Origin: Candidatus Poribacteria bacterium
GTDB taxonomy: Bacteria > Poribacteria > WGA-4E > WGA-3G
DNA: 51,177 nt
NCBI GenBank assembly: GCA_022819945.1
Contig: JAJEGI010000165.1
Coordinates: 1 to 51,177, forward strand
Reading direction: 5' to 3'
This document shows, piece by piece, positions 32,430-41,300 of this stretch; within the stretch, counting starts at the first letter, position 1; the number at the start of each line of letters is the position of its first letter. The notes under the pieces are model-generated. The model did no database searches. It had not been told where the DNA came from and saw nothing but the letters and a program-made list of their open reading frames with translations. The position numbers and the translations under genes are program-made.

Positions 32430-32789
32430 ATGCAAGTTAATGTTCGACATAAAGGCAGTATTACAATTTTAGATATTGAGGGTAAAATTATTGGCGCAGA
32501 GGCCCTAGCCCTTAAAGCCATCATTGACCAGCAGATTCAAACAGTGAGTAACGAAGCCGAACAAGACGAAAAACTCAATTTAATTTTAAACCTGGAGCGT
32601 GTTCAGATGATGGATAGTTCCGGATTAGGAGTGCTTGTCGCTGCTTATACCACCATTCGCAGGAATGACGGACGAGTTGTACTCCTCAATCTTGGAGGCA
32701 ACATCAGAAGCCTTATTGTTATGGCTAAACTGATGACAATTTTCGACTGTTATAATACTGAAGCAGAAGCGATAGGTCATTTCCTATAG
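32430..32789 (+). CDS. STAS-domain anti-sigma factor antagonist, second copy
   Basis: A 119-residue single STAS domain, diverged from the copy at 27084. It has the strand ITILDIEGKIIGAEALALKA, the phosphorylation loop MMDSSGLGVLVAAY (Ser63/64), and GRVVLLNLGGNIRSLIVMAK. A six-residue acidic insert (SNEAEQDEK) lies before the central strand. It follows the RsbW-like gene by 207 bp. Two STAS proteins with one two-headed kinase suggest that they may have separate binding modules or signals. AAGGAA precedes the ATG. Confidence 0.92.
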   Translation: MQVNVRHKGSITILDIEGKIIGAEALALKAIIDQQIQTVSNEAEQDEKLNLILNLERVQMMDSSGLGVLVAAYTTIRRNDGRVVLLNLGGNIRSLIVMAKLMTIFDCYNTEAEAIGHFL

Positions 32790-32797
32790 GTCTAAGC

Positions 32798-32918
32798 GGA
32801 ATAGTTATCATGCTTCGCAGTGAGAACAATGCGGTTTTTCTGCGAAAACCTTTCAGTTTTCAGAAAGAAACTCTCGGATTATCTTAACCCTCTTTAACTG
32901 AAAACTGAAAACTACAAA
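32798..32918. repeat. Small dispersed repeats with an inverted CAGTTTTCAG pair
   Basis: TTTCAGTTTTCAG (around 32850-32862) is inverted by CTGAAAACTGAAAAC (around 32898-32912). The left part (ATGCTTCGCAGTGAGAACAA) resembles 29982-29994 and 38268-38282, so a short repeat recurs in gaps of this region. No promoter is convincing. Confidence 0.4.
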
Positions 32919-32924
32919 AAAAAT

Positions 32925-33647
32925 ATGGAAGCGCGTATCTCTACTGACACAGCACAGAGCATCAATTTATGGTATAAATGCACCGAGTGCAACGAATTTG
33001 TTTTCAGAGGTGAACTTGAACGGAACCTTTACACCTGCTCGCACTGTAGTGCGCTGTTTCCTTTGCTTGCTGAAAAACGTCTTGAATATCTGCTTGACGA
33101 TCCCTCGGCAGCACAAATCCGATCAACCGATACTGCTGGCATCACCGCCGAAGGCACAATTTCAGGGTATCCCGCTGCGCTTTTCATCGCTGATATGGAT
33201 GTGATCCCCGCTGAGATTGATGTATCACTGCTTCTCGCATCCATTGAAAACGTTTTACAAAAACGGATTCCACTAATCACGATTGTGGCATGCCAACCGG
33301 CGGGATCCGAAGAAACTTTGACAGAAACCACCTATTTGACAATGCAACTCGAGCGGTTAGTAGACGCAGCACTTCCTCATATCACTGTTCTGACTGAAAC
33401 AGATGTATACCCACTTGCCACGCATCTCCCTATCGGCGAATTGGTTATTGCGGAAGGTAAAGCGGCTCTCCAAAAACCGGCATCTCCAAATCTACAACCC
33501 GCACTGCATGCCCCGGAAGAACAACTCCTTACGCAGCTCCCAACATCAGAAGTACGGAGAGAAACTGACATAAGTGTTGATTGCTATATCCCGCGCGAAG
33601 AACTTCCTGACATGTTAGGACGATTTCTGAAATTTTTTTCGGTATAA
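32925..33647 (+). CDS. AccD-like protein lacking the carboxyltransferase active-site motifs
   Basis: A 240-residue protein related to the acetyl-CoA carboxylase beta subunit. The zinc ribbon is exact: C19-x2-C22-x15-C38-x2-C41, with the N-x-x-x-C and RLEYLLD context of AccD. The rest aligns with the crotonase-fold domain: GTISGYPAALFIADMDVI, IPLITIV, and ITVLTETDVYPLATHLPIGE with LVIAEGKAAL, matching AccD's ISVLTDPTTGGVTASFAMLG and IIAEPKALI. However, the GSMG and SGGARMQEG motifs that bind and orient the substrate are missing (VACQPAGSEETL instead), as are the glycines of TTGG. It is also about 50 residues shorter than AccD. It is probably non-catalytic. It directly follows the partner-switching genes. 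Confidence 0.75.
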   Translation: MEARISTDTAQSINLWYKCTECNEFVFRGELERNLYTCSHCSALFPLLAEKRLEYLLDDPSAAQIRSTDTAGITAEGTISGYPAALFIADMDVIPAEIDVSLLLASIENVLQKRIPLITIVACQPAGSEETLTETTYLTMQLERLVDAALPHITVLTETDVYPLATHLPIGELVIAEGKAALQKPASPNLQPALHAPEEQLLTQLPTSEVRRETDISVDCYIPREELPDMLGRFLKFFSV

Positions 33648-33713
33648 CTGCTAAACTCGGTGTCACCCCTCTCAGAGATGGTATAAGTCTACTCGGCAAC
33701 CGGTGGAGTGAGA

Positions 33714-35009
33714 ATGAAGAAAAATGTCTTGGGCAACGATCTGAGGACGCTAAGAAACCTCGACCAACAATCCAATCGAATCTCCTCCATTGCACAGAAA
33801 TTTGAGGAAACTTTCGGCAGCCCACCTACATTCATCGCATCCGCTCCCGGCAGAGTAAACCTCATCGGTGAACATACAGATTACAACGACGGTTATGTGT
33901 TTCCAGTCGCCATTGATAAATATATTAACATCGCTGCGCGTCAGAGAACTGACCGACGTGTCACACTACACGCCTCAGATGTGAACGGTTCTTGGGAATT
34001 CAACCTTGATGCACGCCATTCCATCTCACAACAAGCACCCGCGTGGAGCCGTTACCTTATCGGTGTTGCCTCCCTCCTCCAAGCGTTCGGGAGAAAAATA
34101 GCAGGGATGGATGCCGTTATCACCGGCGACGTACCGATTGGGGCAGGGTTAAGTTCTTCAGCCGCACTTTCAGTCTCTGCTACACTCGCTTTTTTAGCTG
34201 CCGGTTCCGAACTTGTAGCGGACGGGTTTCCCGTCCCTGAAAATGAGAAGAAAGAACTCGCAGCGTTATGCCAACGCGTCGAACACGAATTTGCCGGGGT
34301 TAACTGTGGTATCATGGACCAGACGATCTCGCTGTTAGGAAAGGAAAATCATGGACTGTTCCTTGACTGTCGTTCACTTGAACATGAGCATGTGCCGCTT
34401 AATTTGGCAGGACACTATATTACGATTTGCAACACGAAGGTAAAACGGGAACTCGCTACCTCAGAATATAACAAACGCCGTGCGGAATGTGCAAAAGGTG
34501 TAGATATACTCAAACAGTGGATACCCAATATATCTTCACTTCGTGATATCGCGTTAACGGATTTCAAAAAACACGAAGAAGAATTACCAATCTTAACACA
34601 AAAGAGATGTCGGTATGTGATTGAAGAAAACACACGTGTATTAGATGCAGTTTCTCTCCTCAAGACACGTAATCAACAGATAACAGAAAAAACAGACGAA
34701 GCACTCATACAATTCGGTGGTCTAATGAACGCATCACATAACGGACTGCGCGATGATTACGAAGTCAGCTGCAAGGAGTTAGATCTACTTACTGACATCG
34801 CACGTAGCATTACAGGGGTAATTGGCTGTCGCATGACAGGTGCCGGTTTTGGAGGCTGCACTGTTAGCATCGTTCATAAAGACGCTTTAGAAACCTTCCA
34901 GACCCGTGTGAAGAAGGAATACCGCGAACAGATCGGTATTGAACCCGAAATTTACCTCTGTCGTGTTAGTGACGGCGCACAAGTTTTTGGGCGCAAGGAA
35001 TTATCTTGA
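33714..35009 (+). CDS. galK: Galactokinase
   Basis: A GHMP-family kinase that phosphorylates galactose (or a related sugar) at C1 with ATP. The 431-residue protein has the galactokinase signature GRVNLIGEHTDYNDGYVFP, the phosphate loop GAGLSSSAALSV and motif 3 GAGFGGCTVS. The N-terminal 35 residues form an extended helix found in many family members. The catalytic Asp region is NCGIMDQ. The ATG at 33714 with GGAGTGAG just upstream is chosen over a GTG two codons earlier. It overlaps the ROK kinase gene by 4 bp (TTGA), so the two form an operon. Confidence 0.94.
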   Translation: MKKNVLGNDLRTLRNLDQQSNRISSIAQKFEETFGSPPTFIASAPGRVNLIGEHTDYNDGYVFPVAIDKYINIAARQRTDRRVTLHASDVNGSWEFNLDARHSISQQAPAWSRYLIGVASLLQAFGRKIAGMDAVITGDVPIGAGLSSSAALSVSATLAFLAAGSELVADGFPVPENEKKELAALCQRVEHEFAGVNCGIMDQTISLLGKENHGLFLDCRSLEHEHVPLNLAGHYITICNTKVKRELATSEYNKRRAECAKGVDILKQWIPNISSLRDIALTDFKKHEEELPILTQKRCRYVIEENTRVLDAVSLLKTRNQQITEKTDEALIQFGGLMNASHNGLRDDYEVSCKELDLLTDIARSITGVIGCRMTGAGFGGCTVSIVHKDALETFQTRVKKEYREQIGIEPEIYLCRVSDGAQVFGRKELS

Positions 35010-36070
35010 CAAACTACATGGAAGCAACAAAATATAGTATCGGTGTTGACCTCGGCGGAACGGATATTAAAGCCGGATTGGTCTCATCAGCAGGTGATGT
35101 TTCTTGTCGCGTCGTAGTCCCGACAGATGTGGAAACAGGTGGTCCCAAGGTGGTGGCTACCCGGATTGCAGAGGCTGTCCGTCAAGTACTTGTTAAAGCA
35201 GAGACCGTGGACAGCCCTATAACAACAGCAAGAGAATCTGCATCCGATACCGAAGCACTCGAAGTTGGTGTTGGACTCGGCTCACCAGGACTTATCATCG
35301 CCGAAACAGGGGTCGTTCACTTTTCACCAAACTTTCCGGGTTGGAGCGACATCCCACTTGTCACCTATGTAAATACTGAACTCTCAAAACTACACGTCCG
35401 AAAACCTGTCGCAGATATTAATAAACAGTACACGCCTGTCCTGAGAGGTATGGACAACGACGTGAATGCAATGACTTTAGGTGAACTCCATCACGGAGCG
35501 GGAGTTGGATATACGAACCTTGTCGCATTGACACTCGGTACAGGTGTAGGCGGCGGGGTCGTGATTAACGGGGAGGTCTATCACGGCAGTCAGAACACCG
35601 CAGGCGAATTAGGACATACTGTCGTCGAACCGAACGGTCGTTATTGTGGGTGCGGCAATCAAGGGTGTCTTGAGGCTTATGCTGGCGCGAAAAACATCGT
35701 TGAAAGGGTTCAGGAGAAGATAGAAACTGGACGCAACACGATCTTAACCACTGCGACAAAGAATAGCACAGCACTCACACCGCGGACGATAGCAGCAGCA
35801 GCACAGGCAGGCGATAAACTCGCAATTGAGATCTTCGCTGAAACCGGACGGTATATAGGCATCGCGCTCACCTCAATCGCGCATATTCTTAATCCGCAAA
35901 TCGCGATCATCGGGGGCGGTGTAGCGGAAGCTGGTGAAAGCCTGCTCTTTGAACCGATCCGGGCTGAACTCTCTAAACGCGCAATGGATATCCCATCACA
36001 GATGAAAATCGTAAAGGCACATCTCGGAAATGATGCCGGCATTGTCGGTGCTGCGATGCTTGCTTTTTGA
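35006..36070 (+). CDS. ROK-family sugar kinase (glucokinase-like)
   Basis: A 354-residue ROK-family kinase. The N-terminus has the phosphate-binding motif IGVDLGGTDIKAGL. The ROK signature GTGVGGGVVINGEVYHGSQN leads to AGELGH, and the zinc-binding CGCGNQGCLEAYAG is intact. There is no N-terminal helix-turn-helix, so it is an enzyme rather than an Xyl/Nag-type repressor. The start is a TTG that overlaps the galK stop (TTGA); AAGGAA lies six bases upstream of it and none fits the ATG four codons later. Paired with galK it suggests a small sugar-phosphorylation operon, with glucose or N-acetylated hexose as the likely substrate. Confidence 0.92.
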   Translation: MTNYMEATKYSIGVDLGGTDIKAGLVSSAGDVSCRVVVPTDVETGGPKVVATRIAEAVRQVLVKAETVDSPITTARESASDTEALEVGVGLGSPGLIIAETGVVHFSPNFPGWSDIPLVTYVNTELSKLHVRKPVADINKQYTPVLRGMDNDVNAMTLGELHHGAGVGYTNLVALTLGTGVGGGVVINGEVYHGSQNTAGELGHTVVEPNGRYCGCGNQGCLEAYAGAKNIVERVQEKIETGRNTILTTATKNSTALTPRTIAAAAQAGDKLAIEIFAETGRYIGIALTSIAHILNPQIAIIGGGVAEAGESLLFEPIRAELSKRAMDIPSQMKIVKAHLGNDAGIVGAAMLAF

Positions 36071-36088
36071 ATTTTTCAATATTGTGTT

Positions 36089-36106
36089 CCGGCACCGAAC
36101 CCCAAG
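36089..36106 (+). repeat. Degenerate copy of the CCGAACCGCAAGGAAAT repeat
   Basis: ACCGAACCCCAAGGAAAT lies shortly after the ROK gene with no gene start directly downstream. It matches the repeats at 36225, 37067, 37097 and 38412 except for two or three bases. The following 130 bp also contain TGTAATGTAATGGAAG (again at 38355) and the dispersed TTTGCTTGGGTGTTTCTTC motif at 36168. Confidence 0.5.
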
Positions 36107-36224
36107 GAAATATAACAAACCGATGAAAAATAGTGAGCAACTGTAGCCTGTAATGTAATGGAAGGGTTTTTGCTTGGGTGTTTCTTCTATATCTACGGGG
36201 TAGCACCCTCAAACCCCAGACTCA

Positions 36225-36254
36225 CCTAACCGAACCGCAAGGAAATATAAAAAA
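36225..36254 (+). repeat. RBS-carrying repeat directly before the lipoprotein gene
   Basis: CCTAACCGAACCGCAAGGAA followed by ATATAAAAAA abuts the ATG at 36255. Its CAAGGAA segment serves as the ribosome-binding site. Close copies are at 37067-37095, 37097-37123 and 38412-38441. Confidence 0.6.
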
Positions 36255-36968
36255 ATGAAAAATCAGATAAATTTGCTGAAAACTTTAAACCGAACCCATC
36301 AACCCGAAAATCAGAGCAATCGGAAAATTGCCAACCGACCATGGGTAACTGCTTTACGAATTATAGCCGTCCTCTGTTTGTCATTAATTCCAATCAGTTG
36401 CTCAAAAGTGCCAGATTTCATAAAAGACACCTTCCGACCAGAAGTGATTGTCCCTGTCTTCGACCCTGACGCTTACATTATGCCACAGACAGGCACTGTC
36501 GGTTATGTCAAAAACGGCATCAAGGCAATGGCAGTACCACTCAACGATGTGAAAGCCGTTGATGCATTCGGTATCTTTATCTATAACGGAACCGACCACT
36601 GGATCTCCTTCAAAAAGAAAGATTGTCAGATGCTTGACGGCACCATGAATGTTACGAAGCCTATCGACAAATCGCAGGAATCCTTTTATCTAAAAAAGAA
36701 TTTTAGACCGACACTGCCCCCTGAATTTGCGGCGGAAGTGTTCCGATGGGATAAAGCTATCAGGATACAAGGGGATCCGGCAGTCCTGCCGAGAGCGGAC
36801 ATCGAAAAAACCACGGTGATGCCGAGACAATACGCAAAATTCTTCCTCTATTTCCGCAAACGCAGTATTAATTATAGCAACTTACGGATCATTGTGCCAG
36901 GCGTTACAAGCGATTTTAATGACCAACAAACAACCTTTGTCTTCAAATTTAAGGTGCAACGCGGTTAA
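36255..36968 (+). CDS. Unrecognised lipoprotein
   Basis: A 237-residue protein not recognised from any named family. A long N-terminal stretch (about 33 residues, rich in Asn, Lys and Arg) precedes a hydrophobic segment ALRIIAVLCLSLIPISC, whose last residue fits a lipobox cysteine; the true N-terminus may therefore be later than the ATG used here. The mature part has mixed alpha/beta composition, with VPVFDPDAYIMPQTGTVGYV and a C-terminal TTFVFKFKV strand. It lies upstream of the NHL lipoprotein and the large outer-membrane protein on the same strand, and all three share the same 5' repeat, so they may act together in the envelope. Confidence 0.6.
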   Translation: MKNQINLLKTLNRTHQPENQSNRKIANRPWVTALRIIAVLCLSLIPISCSKVPDFIKDTFRPEVIVPVFDPDAYIMPQTGTVGYVKNGIKAMAVPLNDVKAVDAFGIFIYNGTDHWISFKKKDCQMLDGTMNVTKPIDKSQESFYLKKNFRPTLPPEFAAEVFRWDKAIRIQGDPAVLPRADIEKTTVMPRQYAKFFLYFRKRSINYSNLRIIVPGVTSDFNDQQTTFVFKFKVQRG

Positions 36969-37049
36969 CCTTGGGGCCCCGCAGGCTTCCGATGAAAAAG
37001 CAAAACGCAGCATGCAACAACGGCGCATGCGGATAAACGGAAAAGACGC

Positions 37050-38111
37050 TTGAAATCTCAAACAGACCTAACCGAACCGCAAGGAAATATAAAAAGCCGA
37101 ACCGCAAGGGAAAATAAAAAAATCTGTTTGTTGCTCCTTGCACTCTGTTTCAGTTGCACCCTGCCCAAAAGTGAACTTGTGCAGCCAGTCGAAATCCTTC
37201 CATCAAACCGTGAGCGGAAGCCCGCGCTAATAGTAGGCATCAACTACATAAAAACACTCGGCAATGCTGGACCAGGCCCAGGTGAATTTCAGACACCCTT
37301 GGGGCTCACAATAGATGAAGCAGATAGAATCTACATCGCCGATGCCGGAAACAATCGGATCCAGGTTATTGACGACCTCGGAAATTTCATCACAGAATTC
37401 GGCGGACGCGGGTGGCGAATAGGCGAGTTTGATCACCCAGCAGATATAGCATTAAGCTTCCAACGGAGCTACCGCCTCTATGTCGTAGATACTCGCAACA
37501 ATCGGGTACAATACTGCAATTTTGTGGATCGGATTTTTTATTCTCTCAGTGAAAATGTAAACGACATCCTACTTGATCAACCTGAAGGCATCGGTATCGG
37601 ACGGAACGGTGAGGTTTATATCGTAGACACAGGCAATCATCGCTGGATTGAATTCAATGTCGCGGGGGTCCCAGTTACAGCGAGAGGGAACTTCGGGAGC
37701 GGTACAGAACAACTCTGGAACCCTACAGACCTCGGTGTTGATACCCATGGGAATGTCTATATTGTTGACACCGGAAACCATCTCATCAAAAAATACGACT
37801 TCAGCGGCAATCCGATCAGTGCTTGGGGGGGCGAAGGAGATAAACTTGGACAACTCCGAGAACCGAAGTGTATCGCCTTAGACGACTGGAATTATCTCTA
37901 TGTAACTGACAGCGGCAATCGACGCATCCAAGTCTTCACACCCAATGGTAAAAGCATCACAGAATTTAGTAACGCAGCACTCTTAGCACCCGTAGGTATC
38001 GCAGTTTCAAGAACTGGACGCATCTTTGTGAGCGACGCTGAGGCGAACGACATAAAGGTGTTCCAAGTTTTTCGTATAGAACTTACGCACCTTATCAAAT
38101 ACCTCTTGTAG
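37050..38111 (+). CDS. NHL-repeat lipoprotein
   Basis: A 353-residue protein. A hydrophobic segment ICLLLLALCFSC with a possible lipobox cysteine is followed by about six NHL blades: LTIDEADRIYIADAGNNRIQ, FHP-like DIALSFQRSYRLYVVDTRNN, GIGRNGEVYIVDTGNHRWIE, GVDTHGNVYIVDTGNHLIKK, ALDDWNYLYVTDSGNRRIQV and AVSRTGRIFVSDAEANDIKV. They should close a six-bladed propeller. No ATG begins this frame; the TTG at 37050 is the only upstream start, and residues 7-22 are encoded by two copies of a dispersed repeat. The last twelve residues come from the end of a MITE-like element that spans the stop codon. Ligand unknown. Confidence 0.72.
   Translation: MKSQTDLTEPQGNIKSRTARENKKICLLLLALCFSCTLPKSELVQPVEILPSNRERKPALIVGINYIKTLGNAGPGPGEFQTPLGLTIDEADRIYIADAGNNRIQVIDDLGNFITEFGGRGWRIGEFDHPADIALSFQRSYRLYVVDTRNNRVQYCNFVDRIFYSLSENVNDILLDQPEGIGIGRNGEVYIVDTGNHRWIEFNVAGVPVTARGNFGSGTEQLWNPTDLGVDTHGNVYIVDTGNHLIKKYDFSGNPISAWGGEGDKLGQLREPKCIALDDWNYLYVTDSGNRRIQVFTPNGKSITEFSNAALLAPVGIAVSRTGRIFVSDAEANDIKVFQVFRIELTHLIKYLL
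37067..37123 (+). repeat. Two tandem copies of the RBS-carrying repeat inside the NHL gene start
   Basis: CCTAACCGAACCGCAAGGAA (37067) and CCGAACCGCAAGGGAAAATA (37097) are consecutive copies. In the NHL reading frame they encode TEPQGNIK and RTARENKK. Where the copy at 36225 ends in ATG, the second copy ends in ATC, so the canonical start codon is missing. Confidence 0.6.
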
Positions 38112-38239
38112 GAGGCGAAAATCCGCAGAAATACTCCGATTCCTGATTTTAAGCAAGCCATACGCCACGATAGAAGGACATCGGAAACCAACAAGACCCG
38201 CAAAGTAAGCCCCAGATATGCGTAAGTCCTATCGTAAAG
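38071..38239. mobile_element. MITE-like element overlapping the end of the NHL gene
   Basis: A 169-bp non-coding element with imperfect terminal inverted repeats. The left end reads TTCGTATAGAACTTACGCA and the inverted right end reads CTTTACGATAGGACTTACGC; the inner ACTTACGCA is perfect (38081-38089 and 38219-38227). The insertion supplies the last codons and the stop of the NHL gene. The rest of the gap to 38387 contains a short repeat (GTGCCTCGCAGTAAAAG) and TGTAATGTAATGG-like sequence, but no gene. Confidence 0.6.
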
Positions 38240-38387
38240 AATAGTTTTTGGAGGAATGTGGTCATCGTGCCTCGCAGTAAAAGTGGTTAAAGAGGGCTCT
38301 GATTTATCCAAAAAGTAAGATAAAAAACTGTCAGCCTCCCTATATCAGAAAACGTAAGCCGTAATGTAATGGAGGCGACCCTACGGA

Positions 38388-41300
38388 ATGAGACTCCAAG
38401 CATCAAACCCACCTAACCGAACCGCAAGGAAAATTAAAAAAATCCTTGTTTCTCTCTGTTTGTGCCTGCTACCATGTTCGAGCAGCCCAGCACAAGAATC
38501 CCCTGATGACGAAACTAAAGTCCTTGAACTCCCGACCTTTTCTGTCCTCCAGAAAACGGAAACCTTTGAACTGAAAACGGATGAGCCGGAATTCACGGTG
38601 AAGTACCCACCCATTCTCCCAAACACTGAACACTTAATCGCAGCGGATGGAAAAACCCTTGTACGAAGTATAGACTATCAAATTGATTTCTATTCAGGAA
38701 AAATCACTATAGAAGCACAGGATGCTACGACCACGCCTTACAAGTTAAAGATAACTTACCGCACACTGCCTTTCGCGATTAAAGATGTCTACAAACGCGA
38801 CCTTTACGGCAAGCAAACCCCATCAACAGAGTTTCCTAATGGTCTTCTCCCCGAGACTGGTGAATCTGAAAGAGTGCCTGGACAGCCTTTCGGTGAACCC
38901 GGAGCTCCCACCCCGACAGGTGATGGAACATCACAACTGGAAGTGTCCGGTAGCCAAACATTCGGTATCTCGCTTGGTAGCGGACGTAGCATCTCACAGA
39001 ATCAGGAACTCCGTGTCAATGTAGAAGGTAAAGTCTCCGAAAACATCAGTGTCCTCGCGCTGCTCTCCGACCAAGATTTACCCATTCAACCCGAAGGGAC
39101 AACCGAAAATATTCAAGACATTGATCAGAAGTTGATTCGTATTACACATCCAAACATGAGAGGCACTTTAGGCGACTTTGAGGGATCGCTCGGCACCTCT
39201 GAGTTCATCTTCTTTCCACGCGCACTCGAAGGCGTACACGTCGAAGGCGATTTCAAGTGGGGGAGCTTCCATCTTATTCCGAGTGCTATTCCCAAAGGAC
39301 AGTCTACCAGCTTAGTCCTTCGCGGCGAAGAAGGACGGAGCGAATATCGGCTCACGGTCGATGGGCAATACGTCATCGTAAAAGCAGGCAGTGAAATCGT
39401 TTGGCTGAATGGCGAAAGAATGCGGCGCGGCGAAAATAACGATTATATCATCCGTGAATATGGAGACCCAATTGTCGAGTTTAACAGCAAACACCTCATC
39501 ACAAGCAACGACACGATTCGGATCGACTTTGAATACATCCCAGAAGATCGCGCATATCAACAAAACCTCTATGGACTCAGCAGTGTCCTCAAGCTGCCCG
39601 GAGAATGGATAACCCTCGGTGCCTCTTATGCCGTTGAAACAGACCTGAAGCAACCGGAACAGGCTTTAATCACACTTGATGAAACCGATCTGGAGGCACT
39701 CCGTCAAAATATCCTTGATCCCGAAGGAGACGGCAGATCCCTTCTCACGGCACCTCAGAAACATACTGTCTGGGGATTGGAAAGCCGCGTGAACATCACT
39801 GAAAAAGCATGGATCGAAGGTGAACTCGCATACAGTAATCTTGATAAAAATACCTATTCCACCGTTGATCGTAAAGAGGTAAGTCAGGCGTGGAAACTGA
39901 CCGGTTACGCCGATTGGAATTTTGCGACATGGACAGATAAACTCCGCCCTAAACTGAACACAAATCTCGACATCCGAGCGATGGACGCTGACTTTGTACC
40001 TGTCGGCGCGTCAAGTAGTAATCGGAATCGGAATCGTTACGAAACACAATACACCAAAGAGAGTTTCGATGACGCGTTCCTGTTTGATACACCGAGCATT
40101 TCACAAACCGCACGCGATGAAAGAACCGCGAACTTTGACATCCAACTGGTTCCGACAGATTGGTTGGCAGTTGACGCTGGCATCGGTAGAAGCGAAGAGA
40201 AAGAACCACAACGCGAGGAAAGCGCGCAAAAGATACCAGATACTATAGACAGAACAGAGGCATCACCGACGACAAACGCAACGATCCGCAATAATTTCAA
40301 TTGGGGTGTGAACTTCAATCGCCGATCCGGCAGTGGAAGTATAACGCCTACCAATAGACCCGAAAATACACGCACAAGTGAGCAGGAGAAAACGACAGCG
40401 GCATCGGAACAAAATCCATCTAAGGGCGCGCAGTTGCTGAGGAAGTTACCGAATCTCCGTTGGAATGACTATCGGAGTGGTTCGCGGGTCGAGAGTGAGG
40501 ATTCAACACGGACACAATCGCAGCAGAAGCTGCGGCAGGAAGGCAACTTGGTTTACCCGATCGGTCCGTTCAGAATTATGGGGACATTGGGCAGGGTGGA
40601 ATCAAACGAAGCGCGGAATGCCACGCTCAACCGAAAGCGGAACCGAGCGATTGGACGTATCGATCTCGTCGATTTTAGTTGGGCATCCCTGAACACCAGT
40701 TACGAACTTGAGGAGGCTTACGCGAAAGAACCGTTGCTCACTGTTGATAACGAACCCATCGGTTTATCTGATTGGCAGCGGCGTACGACCGGACGCACAT
40801 GGAAAGTCGGCATCTTTTCTCAGCAGAAATCCTTTCTCAGCGGCGGTATGAATCTGACCGCAAACCTCGCACGTCGGATGCTGAAAGCACACACCGACCT
40901 CGGCGCGGATACGACAACGCAACTCGCAGATGTTAACATCCAACTGACACCGCTAAATCGGGCAATTGACATAGGACTCACCTACGAATTAGATAAAAAA
41001 TTGACAAGCCAACGCCGCGAAGTCTATACCAACATTCATCCACACACCGGTGTCCTCCTCCAACCCGGTGACGGATATTACGTGAAGATAGATGATCTGC
41101 ACTATGTAGAGGATCCCGAAGAAGGCACTTATATCAAAATCTACCAGAACGTCGGTGATAAACCGACAACGGCAGTAGATGCGGATTTCCGTATCCGTTT
41201 TCAACCCCGCCAGTTTTTCGCACGCCGTGCCCGGGCGCGGCAACAACAGCGGAGAGGCGAGGGCACCTCCTCCCTACAACGCGACAGTCTACGTCCAACG

